Shown here: positions 8,706 through 18,130 of the stretch, piece after piece
How the letters are laid out: every line of letters starts with the position of its first letter
Position numbering within the stretch: position 1 is the stretch's first letter
Origin: Saccharomycodes ludwigii
Taxonomy: Eukaryota; Ascomycota; Saccharomycetes; Saccharomycodales; Saccharomycodaceae
DNA length: 64,000 nucleotides
Reading direction: 5' to 3'
Assembly (NCBI RefSeq): GCF_020623625.1
Contig: NC_060205.1
Span: forward strand, 551,501-615,500
The notes under the pieces: generated by a model
Told to the model about the DNA's origin: nothing
Seen by the model: only the letters and a program-made list of their open reading frames with translations
Databases searched by the model: none
Position numbers and translations under genes: made by a program

Positions 8706-10775
8706 AGATATCTTATTTTTAACATCTAGCAACTTTATTAACCAAAACCAGTCATTTAACTCATCTATTTCCTGTTGTTCTTTAACCAGTTGGTTTAGTA
8801 TCCAATAACTCTCTTTGTCCAGCATAATATGTGCCTTTATTGGGCTTGCAAATCCAGGTGTCTGTCTAAAATCAAATCCAGATACTACTTCAATATACTT
8901 TATTCTACTACTAGTACCATCAGACACTCCACTAGTTCGATTATTATGTCTCTTAATCACTGAAATAACATTTAAAGAGTTATTCCCCCGTAATATAATC
9001 TTTGGTACAATTTCATAACCATCTGGCTTAACTTGTTTGATATCATAAATTTCTACATCCCCATATATGTTTTCATAGTCTTTGATATTGGGTAGTGTGG
9101 GCAATTTGGGTGTTGGTATAGTTTGTCCAAATGAATACAACTTTCGCAAATCTATCTTTAATTGTTGATCAGTATTATGTGATGTCGTGACAGCACAAGT
9201 TAGCTTCCTTTTCTTGTAGGCATAAGCGGTTTTTTCTCTAATATTTTTATAGTAGGTTTTGGTTTTAATGGGTGAGTCAATTTCGCTAGCTTTAACACTT
9301 CTTCCTTGAAGTAACCAAGTTTGTAAACTTTTCAATTCAACTAGATCTTTTTTCCAATATATGGAAATTTTATTCTGGAAATCCCCAGATTTCGGCACCA
9401 GGGGCTTACTGCCCTTTTTAAAACCGTACTTTACAGACTTTTGATAAAAAAGGTCACTGGTGAAATTTGGGCTATATTTCAACTCAACAAGTGTTTGAGG
9501 CACCGAATAATTCTTTAATGCCAATTTTTTCAACATTTCACTTTCTGTATCATCTTCAATATAAAACCAACTTATTTTTTTCAAATATTTTTTCCAAATA
9601 CAGTAAGATCTCCAATGCCTATTTTTATTTAATTTGAATAAGCTCGGCAAATACCTATAAGTTATATTTTGCAAGTATCTTGGAGATAAATCATACACTT
9701 CAAAATTTTGATTAATTCCAAGCACGTAATAATGCTTTTGTATTGGGTTTAAACGGGTAAAAGACTCAAATTGGGAAACATATTCGTCTAGTAGATATTT
9801 AGCTACCAACCTACTACCGTTTTTATTTCCATCAGATAAAGAAACTACTGGATCTATTACATATATTTCCCTATTATCAAGTTTCAATTCTATCCAATAA
9901 TACGGACTTAATAAATCAGAGTCACATTTATTGGGCACTCTATAATCATGTTTGTTATTAAAGACCGGGCTAAGCTTGTTTTCAAATTCCATCCAATCAT
10001 GCACTGGTAGAGAATATACAAGTCTCAGTTCCATGTCTTTATTATTTCTAAAATCTATTAATTTTAACAATAAAATGTAAAAAAAAAAAACTAGCTCATC
10101 CCTGGATCCAAGCTTTTTTTTGACCAAATCTACTATGTTTCTTTCTCGTATGCAATTCCAGTCAGCATTGTCACCATAGTATTGCTTAACATTGAAACTA
10201 TGGCTGTTAAAATTTTGGCTCCCAACCTTCTTGTTGTTCTTATCATTAATTTTGGAGTAGACCTGGGAATATACCATTTTTTTTAACCTGTAAGGATTTT
10301 GTCTTACACCATTTGAATTTATTTTAAAGTTATTTCTAAACCAATAGACTAACCCTAATAGTAATGTCCGTATTTTATTCTTTTTAGTTGTCAATGATAT
10401 TATTTTATTCCAGTTACTAAATTTTGTTGAAATTAGTTTGGGTAATATTTTTTTGTACATAACCTTGTGCAATCTAGTATTGTATATTGTATAACTAATA
10501 AATTTTTTTTGGAAGTTTATTAAGAGAAATGGTATTTCACAAATATGCAAACCAAAACTTAAATTCAAACAAAGTTTTTTGAACACCAATGTGTCCAATC
10601 GTTTCTTATCTTTCGATCTGGGTATTGTCCCGATATTATTGTTGGGTTTTAAATTAATAATGAGCTGATCCAATGGTACATCCTCCCATTCAAGATCACT
10701 GTCATCTGAAGTGTGTGTGTCACTGTCAATGTCAAGGAAATGATATTCGGTCTCTGATTCATTTGTAGTTTCCAT
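8685..10775 (-). CDS. RAD34: Rad34/Rad4 (XPC) family DNA damage-recognition protein
   Basis: 696 aa. XPC/Rad4-family nucleotide-excision-repair protein. A transglutaminase-like fold lies around residues 240-330 (LPVHDWMEF, YYWIELKLDNREIYVIDPVV). The beta-hairpin domains follow, with KHYYVLGINQNFEVYDLSPR, VELKYSPNFTS, WLLQGRSVK and near the end VSGFDFRQTPGFASPI. Acidic N terminus. S. cerevisiae has two members: Rad4 (754 aa, general) and Rad34 (692 aa, rDNA repair). Length and the position between PIB1 and IPK1 (as YDR313C-YDR314C-YDR315C) point to Rad34. A separate RAD4 elsewhere in the genome is expected but cannot be seen here. Confidence 0.88.
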   Translation of the reverse strand: METTNESETEYHFLDIDSDTHTSDDSDLEWEDVPLDQLIINLKPNNNIGTIPRSKDKKRLDTLVFKKLCLNLSFGLHICEIPFLLINFQKKFISYTIYNTRLHKVMYKKILPKLISTKFSNWNKIISLTTKKNKIRTLLLGLVYWFRNNFKINSNGVRQNPYRLKKMVYSQVYSKINDKNNKKVGSQNFNSHSFNVKQYYGDNADWNCIRERNIVDLVKKKLGSRDELVFFFYILLLKLIDFRNNKDMELRLVYSLPVHDWMEFENKLSPVFNNKHDYRVPNKCDSDLLSPYYWIELKLDNREIYVIDPVVSLSDGNKNGSRLVAKYLLDEYVSQFESFTRLNPIQKHYYVLGINQNFEVYDLSPRYLQNITYRYLPSLFKLNKNRHWRSYCIWKKYLKKISWFYIEDDTESEMLKKLALKNYSVPQTLVELKYSPNFTSDLFYQKSVKYGFKKGSKPLVPKSGDFQNKISIYWKKDLVELKSLQTWLLQGRSVKASEIDSPIKTKTYYKNIREKTAYAYKKRKLTCAVTTSHNTDQQLKIDLRKLYSFGQTIPTPKLPTLPNIKDYENIYGDVEIYDIKQVKPDGYEIVPKIILRGNNSLNVISVIKRHNNRTSGVSDGTSSRIKYIEVVSGFDFRQTPGFASPIKAHIMLDKESYWILNQLVKEQQEIDELNDWFWLIKLLDVKNKISLIADGV

Positions 10776-10884
10776 TTTAAAACTGTTTTTTTTTTTTTTT
10801 TTTTTTTTTTTTATTAATGCACCTTAATAGTTTTTAGTTTTAAAAATATAAAAACATCTTTACATCATGTATATAATTTAAACT

Positions 10885-10915
<31 letters not shown>

Positions 10916-11005
10916 TGTAATTTTGATTTCAATTTTCCAATTTAGCTAGATATATATATATATATATATGTACCAACGTCAAGTGACAAATACCTGATCA
11001 TAAAA
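10776..11005. promoter_or_regulatory. Divergent promoter RAD34/HTD2
   Basis: 230 bp with a T run of about 30 near 10787-10812, an A run of about 25 near 10885-10908 and a TA run at about 10951-10968. No specific factor site recognised. Confidence 0.4.
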
Positions 11006-11986
11006 ATGAAATACTTAGGAAATAAGTGGTTAATAACTGATTTTATTAATTCCAAAAATATCATTGCTTTTAATAATCTAGTATTTTCCGGTAATAGCCA
11101 TTCGGTGTTGTCAGAAATTCAAACCAATAATAAATACAATCCGCATTTCCATTATGGTGACCATCTATTATACTTTAATCCTGTAAATATCGAACAAGAT
11201 GCAGATGGATATTACTCATATTTATCACCCTCAAAAAATTTTTTTAGTGACAAAGAAGATATCATTGGATATTCCGGCTATAAAAGAAGGATGTGGACAC
11301 AAGGAAAGATTACTTTCCCTCAACCACTGCCATCACAACTGAATTTTGAGATGAATAAAACCTATCAGTGTTTAGAGAAAATAAAGTATGTTAAAATTTT
11401 GGCAAATAATGCTTTTATCAACATTGAAAGAGAAATATATCCTTGCCTAAATGATTCCAGCTTTAAACCTAGTATACAGAAATTAACTGATGACGAGTAT
11501 AATTCTTTAAGTACCAAGAATGTAAATAACATGGTGGTTAAAGAAACAAGAATGTTGATGTACACAAATGAACTTTATAACAGCAATTGCAACAACTATA
11601 CAAATAGGATCTGCGGTACAAACGAAAAGCTTTTGACAAGTCCACAAAGTATCAGAAAATATAGTGAAATAACAAACAATCCACATAGGATACATTTGGA
11701 CGCTCAATATTGCTGGCTGGAGGAGAAGTTACCCGATGTGATAATGCATGGTCCATTTTCGATACAATTAATACTTCGAAATTTTATTGCTTGCCATCCT
11801 AATTTAAATATTAAGTCAATCGATTACAAAAACAGAAATCCAATATTTGCAAATGCGAATATATCTTTTGAGATTAAGCCCGTACCTAATCGGTCTAATA
11901 TTTATCAAAGTAATATAATAAACACTTTGGATAGTCAGATATTAGTAGAGTCTAAAATTCATGTTGAAAAGAATCCTTGTGTATAA
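11006..11986 (+). CDS. HTD2: Htd2, mitochondrial 3-hydroxyacyl-thioester dehydratase
   Basis: 326 aa. Dehydratase of mitochondrial type II fatty-acid synthesis, which makes the octanoyl precursor of lipoic acid. The C-terminal hot-dog half has the hydratase-2 signature region NNPHRIHLDAQYC (about residues 226-238), then MHGPFSIQLILR. The N-terminal half has HYGDHLLYFNP and a conserved RRMWTQGKITF. S. cerevisiae Htd2 is 280 aa; the extra length is in the middle. No obvious cleavable arginine-rich presequence, but the first residues (MKYLGNKWLITDF) contain no acid before Asp12. Its 3' end overlaps that of convergent IPK1 by 35 bp. Position after the SSF gene matches YHR066W-YHR067W. Confidence 0.88.
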   Translation: MKYLGNKWLITDFINSKNIIAFNNLVFSGNSHSVLSEIQTNNKYNPHFHYGDHLLYFNPVNIEQDADGYYSYLSPSKNFFSDKEDIIGYSGYKRRMWTQGKITFPQPLPSQLNFEMNKTYQCLEKIKYVKILANNAFINIEREIYPCLNDSSFKPSIQKLTDDEYNSLSTKNVNNMVVKETRMLMYTNELYNSNCNNYTNRICGTNEKLLTSPQSIRKYSEITNNPHRIHLDAQYCWLEEKLPDVIMHGPFSIQLILRNFIACHPNLNIKSIDYKNRNPIFANANISFEIKPVPNRSNIYQSNIINTLDSQILVESKIHVEKNPCV

Positions 11987-12926
11987 TTTTTTTACTGCAA
12001 TACTCAATTATCTTAGAATATTGCGTTTCCCACGACTTTTTATAAGGTTTATAGTCTACATCCACTATTCTACTTTCAATTATATTTTTGTCGCCATTGT
12101 AGGCTCTCTTCCATATTATAAAGCACGATACATCCCTTAAAGTCATCAAATGAGGATCGAAAAATGGTAATGCAGCTAATAAGTTTGTTTGTTCTTTGTA
12201 CACCAATCTGATTACATTGTTGTCGTTTAAAATCAAGTAACTCGTTATATCGGACAAATAATCCGAGGGCAAGTTATATTTCAATAAAATTTTCTTTAAA
12301 AATGTAATTTTTTCTGTAGTATTATTATTGTTACTGTTATTAGTGGTCATGTTATGAGTATTATCAAATTCAACGACATTGCAGTAGCATATCTGTGTTT
12401 TGATATTTTTTATTATATTATTGGCACAGTTTCTGCAAAAGTATGTTGTGTAATCCGTGTTGTTGACCGAGAGTTTGTTTTGAAAATATTCCCATTTAGG
12501 TTTGCATTCCCATAGTATACTCCTTAGAGATACGTGTATCTTGGTGTAATGATCCACTTCTATAGTTTTGTATTCATTTATAGAGGTAATGGTTTTATCA
12601 ATGTAAAATAGATTGGGTATTTTAAACCCTATGATTTCATCTGAATCTATAAGTATACCTAAATTCGCCAAATATAAGGTAATCCTCTCATAATCACTAT
12701 TAGGGTTATATTGTGGCTTTATTTTAACTAATTCGTAAAGAATAAATGGTAAATTGGCGGTACTGTTTTTGTTGATTATAGACTTTATGAATTGTGTGTT
12801 GACAGTTGCTGTATACGTATTATTCTCAGACAACCTGGAAAACCTTTTACTTATTCGTAATAATGATTGAGAATCTGTTTCAAACAAGACATTAGCATTT
12901 CCTTGAGTAAAATATTGCAAACCCAT
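11952..12926 (-). CDS. IPK1: Ipk1, inositol-pentakisphosphate 2-kinase
   Basis: 324 aa. Makes InsP6 (phytate) from InsP5, which supports Gle1/Dbp5-dependent mRNA export at the nuclear pore. Recognisable blocks are GNANVLFE near residue 9 (nucleotide-binding loop), LWECKPKWEYF, YFCRNCANN (the Cys-rich motif of the family), MTLRDVSCFIIW and RIVDVDYKPYKKW-like VDVDYKPYKKSW at the C terminus. S. cerevisiae Ipk1 is 281 aa with the same blocks. An Asn-rich loop (about residues 195-205) accounts for some extra length. Convergent 3' overlap with HTD2. Corresponds to YDR315C. Confidence 0.92.
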   Translation of the reverse strand: MGLQYFTQGNANVLFETDSQSLLRISKRFSRLSENNTYTATVNTQFIKSIINKNSTANLPFILYELVKIKPQYNPNSDYERITLYLANLGILIDSDEIIGFKIPNLFYIDKTITSINEYKTIEVDHYTKIHVSLRSILWECKPKWEYFQNKLSVNNTDYTTYFCRNCANNIIKNIKTQICYCNVVEFDNTHNMTTNNSNNNNTTEKITFLKKILLKYNLPSDYLSDITSYLILNDNNVIRLVYKEQTNLLAALPFFDPHLMTLRDVSCFIIWKRAYNGDKNIIESRIVDVDYKPYKKSWETQYSKIIEYCSKKIIHKDSFQHEF

Positions 12927-12929
12927 AAA

Positions 12930-12963
<34 letters not shown>

Positions 12964-13602
12964 CTATTAATTTATTATTATTGTTTTTAGTGGCTTACTT
13001 TTACCAAAGACTAGCTGATGAGTGGGAAGATACAGAAGGTATGATTTGTAGGCAAATTAACAATAAAAGAAGTTCAATTAACACCCACTATTAAAAAAGA
13101 TATGTCTTTTCTTTTTTTTTTTTTTTTAATGTATATATTAAAAAATAATTAGGGCAGTAAACACCAAATAAGGATATTAAAACCGATGTTCGAAAATAAA
13201 AATATTATCAATACAACAATATTCATTTTTGTTTTATTTACGAACAAAAATAATTTTCTATTTGTTAATTCGAAATGTTTTACACCAATCAAGAATGAAA
13301 GAAGAGGAAAATATTCACAATCTTTTCGCAAAATAATTTCGAAGAATGTAAAAAAATTTCGCTTTTTTTTTTTCTTTTTTCTTTTTTCTTTAAACTTTTA
13401 TTCGAAATTTTTGGAATAAATACAATATATATATATGCGTATATCTAAGGCTCAAAAATCTTTTGGAAAAAAAAAAAATTTAAAAATAAATCGTTTTAAT
13501 TAAATATATATGTTTTTTTTTTCACATACTCAATATGTATAACTTAGTAAAATAGACAAAAGTAAATCAAATTTATCCCCCCCCCTTATTATTGCCCAAA
13601 AG
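12927..13602. other. Intergenic, divergent IPK1/DYS1
   Basis: T run of about 33 at 12931-12963, then at about 12982-13095 a short less AT-rich patch that reads like coding sequence (see findings). After that come AT-rich DNA, TA runs, and a run of about ten C at 13577-13586 just before the DYS1 start. No confident gene. Confidence 0.45.
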
Positions 13603-14748
13603 ATGTCTTCTGAATTGAATGATAAATTGCCTGATATATTAAAAGATGCTGTTCTTGCTGACTCTGTCCAAGTCCCCGAAGATGCGGTTATAGTCAAAGG
13701 TATCGATTATTCCAACTCAAATGCCACAAATATGAGAGCCACAGACTTAGTCAAATCAATGAAAACTATGGGTTTTCAAGCATCTGCTTTGGGTGAGGCA
13801 TGCGAAATTATTGATCACATGAGAAGATGGAGAGGTAAACATATTGATGATTTAGAAGAACATGACAGAAAGGGCTCTTTTGATGAAAAGGGTTACCAAA
13901 AAACTACCATATTTATGGGTTACACTTCTAACTTAATCTCTTCTGGTTTACGTGAAACATTGTGTTATTTGGCAAAAAATAAAATGATTGATGCTTTTGT
14001 CACTACTGCAGGTGGTGTCGAGGAAGATTTGATCAAATGCTTGGCACCAACGTATATGGGGGATTTTACCTTAAAGGGTAAGGACTTGCGTGAAAAGGGT
14101 TTAAATCGTATTGGTAATATGTTAGTTCCAAATGATAATTATTGTAAGTTTGAAAATTGGATTGTCCCAATTTTGGATAAAATGTTGGAAGAACAAGAGG
14201 AATACGTTGAAAAAAATGGCAAAGATTGTTTAGATGCCAACCAAGACCCCGATTCTCCAATTTGGACTCCATCTAAAATGATTCGTCGTTTTGGTAAGGA
14301 AATTAATGACGAATCGTCTGTTTTGTATTGGTGTTACAAAAATGATATTCCAATTTTCTGTCCTGCAATCACTGATGGTTCCATTGGTGATATGTTGTTT
14401 TTCCATACCTTTAAAGCTTCTCCAAAACAATTGAGGGTAGATTTAGTCAGTGATATTCGTAAAGTTAACACCATGTCCATGGAAGCTACCAAAGCTGGTA
14501 TGTTAATCTTGGGTGGTGGTGTAGTCAAGCATCATATTGCTAATGCTTGCTTAATGAGAAATGGTGCTGATTGGGCTGTTTATATTAATACTGCTCAAGA
14601 ATTTGATGGTTCAGATGCTGGGGCTAGACCAGATGAAGCTATTTCTTGGGGTAAGATTAAAGCTGAAGCTGAAACTGTTAAATTGTACTGTGAGGCTACT
14701 GCTGTTTTCCCATTGATTGTTGCTGCTACTTTTGCTAGTGGAAATTGA
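13603..14748 (+). CDS. DYS1: Dys1, deoxyhypusine synthase
   Basis: 381 aa. Transfers the aminobutyl group of spermidine (NAD-dependent) to one lysine of eIF5A, the first step of hypusine formation. The conserved blocks are [62 protein letters not shown] and [19 protein letters not shown]. The lysine in SWGKI (K351) corresponds to the catalytic lysine (K329 of the human enzyme). S. cerevisiae Dys1 is 387 aa. Position between HTD2 and RRP4 matches YHR068W. Confidence 0.98.
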   Translation: MSSELNDKLPDILKDAVLADSVQVPEDAVIVKGIDYSNSNATNMRATDLVKSMKTMGFQASALGEACEIIDHMRRWRGKHIDDLEEHDRKGSFDEKGYQKTTIFMGYTSNLISSGLRETLCYLAKNKMIDAFVTTAGGVEEDLIKCLAPTYMGDFTLKGKDLREKGLNRIGNMLVPNDNYCKFENWIVPILDKMLEEQEEYVEKNGKDCLDANQDPDSPIWTPSKMIRRFGKEINDESSVLYWCYKNDIPIFCPAITDGSIGDMLFFHTFKASPKQLRVDLVSDIRKVNTMSMEATKAGMLILGGGVVKHHIANACLMRNGADWAVYINTAQEFDGSDAGARPDEAISWGKIKAEAETVKLYCEATAVFPLIVAATFASGN

Positions 14749-15113
14749 TATCTGTTATAATATTAAAAAAGATAAGTGTATGTATATTGTATGTTGTATA
14801 TATGGATATATATATATATTAAAAATTTTTAAGAGAGATAATATTTACTTGATAATTCAGATTTTGCTTAAATTATGTAATAGCCGTTATAATTGTAATA
14901 TATATTTTCAAATCTGGAGCGTGTTAGCATTCGCGCACTCGCAATATATTTTTATTTTTATTTTTATTTTTATTTTTATTTTTATTTTTATTTTTATTTT
15001 CATTTTCATTTTTATTTTGTTTCCCGTTACTCATAAAAGTTTATCCTAGGATTGTTATTGGTAAAGGCAAATTATGTAATAGGAATAAAACCAGATCACA
15101 TACAGTGAAAGTC
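14749..15113. other. Intergenic DYS1-OMS1 with (TATTTT)n repeat
   Basis: 3' UTR of DYS1, then from about 14948 to 15018 a tandem run of TTTTTA/TTTTCA hexamers (about eleven copies). Then comes the OMS1 promoter and leader. Nothing else seen. Confidence 0.6.
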
Positions 15114-16538
15114 ATGTTTGCATCTAAAAGTAGACTCCTAAGTGATAGAATTAGTTATCAGTTACTATTGTTGCGAAATAAAGGTTCTACAGCTTCTTGC
15201 GTTCATAAGAGCACCATTATTCGAGCTAACAATACGATCAGATATTTTACCAAATCCTCCATCACAAATGAAAAGTTGACCCAAAAACAAGAAAGAGCCA
15301 AAAAACTATTGGAAGAGCAATTGAAATCGCCGTATAGACTAATTAGATGGGCTGCAATTGCGCGTACTGAACAATTTCAAAAAGGACTAACCAAATATTT
15401 AGTTGGTATTTATATTGTCTTTTTCCTTTATGGTGGTTATATTATGAGAAAGTTATTTAACAGAGAAAAAGAATTGGAAGCGTTGCTAAAAAAAGATGAT
15501 AAGGATAAGAACCAGTGGGAAAAATTAAGGGAAAAGGAACTGGATAAAGATCAAAAACTGAGAACCAGAGATGAATTAAAATTGAAACAATATCAATTGC
15601 TAAAAGAAGAGTACGGTATCCAAAATTTTGATGGTATTGTTATTGAAGATTATGAGGACACTAAACATTTGGTAGAGAGAATTACAGGTCAAACATTAAA
15701 AGAAGATGATGCTGTCTTGGAACAATTTAAAAAAGAGCAACAAGTACCAAACATTTTACCACCACGGGATACTACAGATTTTTATGACTCTAAAGCTAGA
15801 AAATATGATAGTGATATCGGAATGGAAGAGAAGATTGTTTTTATGGGTTCGAAACGTAAATGGTTGACGAGCCATTGTAAAGGTGATGTCTTGGAAGTTT
15901 CTTGTGGTACTGGCAGAAATATCAAATATTTAGATCCTACTAAGTTAAATTCTGTGACATTTTTGGACGCTTCAAGGAATATGGTTGAGGTTACACAAGA
16001 AAAATTTAGAAATGAATACCCTGGTTTTGCCAAAGCTGCTTTTGTTGTGGGCAAAGCTGAGGATTTGATTGACTTGGATAAAAAAAATCAAGTTAAATAT
16101 GATACTATTTTGGAAGCGTTTGGCTTATGTTCACATAAGGATCCGGTTAGAGCTTTAAAAAATTTCGAACAATTATTGAAACCAGACGGCAGAATAATTT
16201 TATTAGAGCATGGTAGAGGCGATTATGATTTTGTTAACAAGGTTTTGGATAAAAGAGCTGATAACCGTCTAGAAACTTGGGGGTGTAGATGGAATTTAGA
16301 TATTGGCGAATTACTAGACGACTCTGGCCTAGAAGTCGTTGAGGAAAAAAGATTTCATCTTGGTACTACTTGGGCTATTGTAGCTAAAAGAAAGGGAGCT
16401 GCAAAGAAAAAAGAAGAAATCGGGTTTATTGAAAAGTACATTGGTTCTAGTGTGAGGAAGAGAGCCAACGAGTTTATTGACCATGATGATAAAATCGCTA
16501 ATCAACAGAAAACAGATTTACCTGAGAACAAGAAATAA
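15114..16538 (+). CDS. OMS1: Oms1, mitochondrial inner-membrane methyltransferase-like protein
   Basis: 474 aa. The open frame begins at a GTG at 15105, but the first ATG (MFASKSRLL) is at 15114 and is the likely start. The N terminus is basic and Ser/Leu-rich, like a mitochondrial presequence. One transmembrane segment lies around residues 99-118 (VGIYIVFFLYGGYIM), then a Lys/Glu coiled coil. A class I SAM methyltransferase fold follows, with motif I LEVSCGTGRNIKYL, FLDASRNMVEV and PDGRIILLEHGRG. S. cerevisiae Oms1 (471 aa) is a multicopy suppressor of oxa1 defects. Position after IPK1/DYS1 matches YDR316W. The methyl-acceptor is not evident from sequence. Confidence 0.92.
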   Translation: MFASKSRLLSDRISYQLLLLRNKGSTASCVHKSTIIRANNTIRYFTKSSITNEKLTQKQERAKKLLEEQLKSPYRLIRWAAIARTEQFQKGLTKYLVGIYIVFFLYGGYIMRKLFNREKELEALLKKDDKDKNQWEKLREKELDKDQKLRTRDELKLKQYQLLKEEYGIQNFDGIVIEDYEDTKHLVERITGQTLKEDDAVLEQFKKEQQVPNILPPRDTTDFYDSKARKYDSDIGMEEKIVFMGSKRKWLTSHCKGDVLEVSCGTGRNIKYLDPTKLNSVTFLDASRNMVEVTQEKFRNEYPGFAKAAFVVGKAEDLIDLDKKNQVKYDTILEAFGLCSHKDPVRALKNFEQLLKPDGRIILLEHGRGDYDFVNKVLDKRADNRLETWGCRWNLDIGELLDDSGLEVVEEKRFHLGTTWAIVAKRKGAAKKKEEIGFIEKYIGSSVRKRANEFIDHDDKIANQQKTDLPENKK

Positions 16539-16671
16539 GGTTAAAAAGTATTAGTAGTATTATTATTATTCTTATTATTATTAATTTTAGTGATTTAACA
16601 TGTAGATAGTATTAGTATATATTGTATTAAAAAATAAAGTAATATGTAGAAAGAAAAAAAAAATACAAGCT

Positions 16672-17775
16672 CTAGGCAGACCCTCTTATTTTTTCACCAT
16701 TTATCACGTCTTGGCCCAAAGATTCCATAGTTTCGGTTTCGACTAAAGAACTCAAATCAGGATAGGCCAGACTTGCCTCATAAGCAGCTATTATACGTTG
16801 CTCATTTATACCAATCTCGCAATGAGCCAATGATTTGATTACGTTAGCATATCTAGTAATGGTCTGTTTAATAGAAAAGGAAATATCATCATTCTTATCA
16901 GAATAAATCTCCCAAGATGATTCTTCTTCTAATCTGGTTATTCCAAGTTGCAACTCATCACTAACACCTCTTTTTGTAGTTAATGCTGTACCTCTTGATA
17001 TATTCTTTAAAGTATTCGCATTCTTGCCACTTAAAGAAACATTAGCACGGGCATTGTTATTTGATGTCTTTCGTAGCCATATATAACCATTTACGCCCAA
17101 TATAACAGTGACACCCCCAGGCAAATCATGGGTATGATCTTTTGATCTGATGATTAGAGAATTAGGAACTTCCAAAAAAAACCCATTCCTTAACTTCCCA
17201 TACTTTAAAGATCTGGTATGTAACGCAGCGGCACCATCTTGAAATAAACTTTGCACCTCTGCGTTCAATAAATCCCCCTCCTTTAGGAAGTTTCTCATTT
17301 GTAACTCATCACTTTCAGATTTCCTTCTTAAAACACCACCAGGTAAATTAACACTACCCAACATTAAAACAGCATCTTGCTTAGCGCCAATAGCGACTTT
17401 CCACCTTTTATTCCCCACTTCTGTGATTCTTCCAATTACATGGTCACCCGTTTCAGGTTGATAACGTCCTCTTAGTGGAATTACCGATAGTAACTTGTTG
17501 ACACGAGACACTGTGCCGCAAACCGAAGAATACGTTTTATTCTGTAGGGAATATGTGCCATGACCTCTCATCCATACAGGGTCGTCAGTGACTAGTTCGC
17601 CCGGCGTTACAATCCCAGTCTTATTGATGTCATTGTTATTATCATTGTCAAGCATCTCAATATCTGAATCTGAGTCCGAGTTGTCTATACCGTTAGCATT
17701 GTCATAGTAGTCATTGCTATCTGGAATCAATGTGCCAGTAGATCGTTTAACAATTGAAATAACTGGTGTGGACAT
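16672..17775 (-). CDS. RRP4: Rrp4, exosome cap subunit (S1/KH)
   Basis: 367 aa. RNA-binding cap subunit of the nuclear and cytoplasmic exosome (3'-to-5' RNA decay and processing). After an acidic N terminus there is the Rrp4 N-terminal motif (GELVTDDPVWMRGHGTY, near residue 57). The S1 domain follows (RYQPETGDHVIGRITEVGNKRWKV split by the strand pattern, then LPGG and EGDLLNAEVQSLF). A KH-type domain has GNGFFLEVP-like LRNGFFLEVPNSLI and VILGVNGYIWL. S. cerevisiae Rrp4 is 359 aa. It is divergent from TRM5, as YHR069C/YHR070W. The ATG is preceded by a (TTG)n run in the 5' flank. Confidence 0.96.
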   Translation of the reverse strand: MSTPVISIVKRSTGTLIPDSNDYYDNANGIDNSDSDSDIEMLDNDNNNDINKTGIVTPGELVTDDPVWMRGHGTYSLQNKTYSSVCGTVSRVNKLLSVIPLRGRYQPETGDHVIGRITEVGNKRWKVAIGAKQDAVLMLGSVNLPGGVLRRKSESDELQMRNFLKEGDLLNAEVQSLFQDGAAALHTRSLKYGKLRNGFFLEVPNSLIIRSKDHTHDLPGGVTVILGVNGYIWLRKTSNNNARANVSLSGKNANTLKNISRGTALTTKRGVSDELQLGITRLEEESSWEIYSDKNDDISFSIKQTITRYANVIKSLAHCEIGINEQRIIAAYEASLAYPDLSSLVETETMESLGQDVINGEKIRGSA

Positions 17776-17973
17776 TTGTTGTTGTTGTTGTTGTTGTTGT
17801 TGTTTTTTTTTTGTATGTGAAATTATAGTACTGTTCTTTTAAAATCAAATGTTTTTTTTATAATAAATTTTTAATGCTTGTGTGAAAATATTTTTGTAAT
17901 AGAAATTGCCTTTTTTTTTTATTTTATTTTTTTTCCTAAAAAAAGGAAAAAAATTGCCTTGTTTCGTTTCGTT

Positions 17974-18008
<35 letters not shown>

Positions 18009-18130
18009 CGCTGTGATTTTCAAATATTATAGTATTATTCCAATAATCGACAAACTTGTATGCAAAAAAGTTTTTTAAATCTTGAGTATTCTTGCATTCT
18101 TTAGAAATATACAGAAAAAGAATTAAATGC
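17776..18130. promoter_or_regulatory. Divergent promoter RRP4/TRM5
   Basis: A CAA repeat (read on the RRP4 strand) at the RRP4 start, T runs at about 17911-17933, and a T run of about 31 at 17978-18008. No factor site recognised. Confidence 0.4.
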
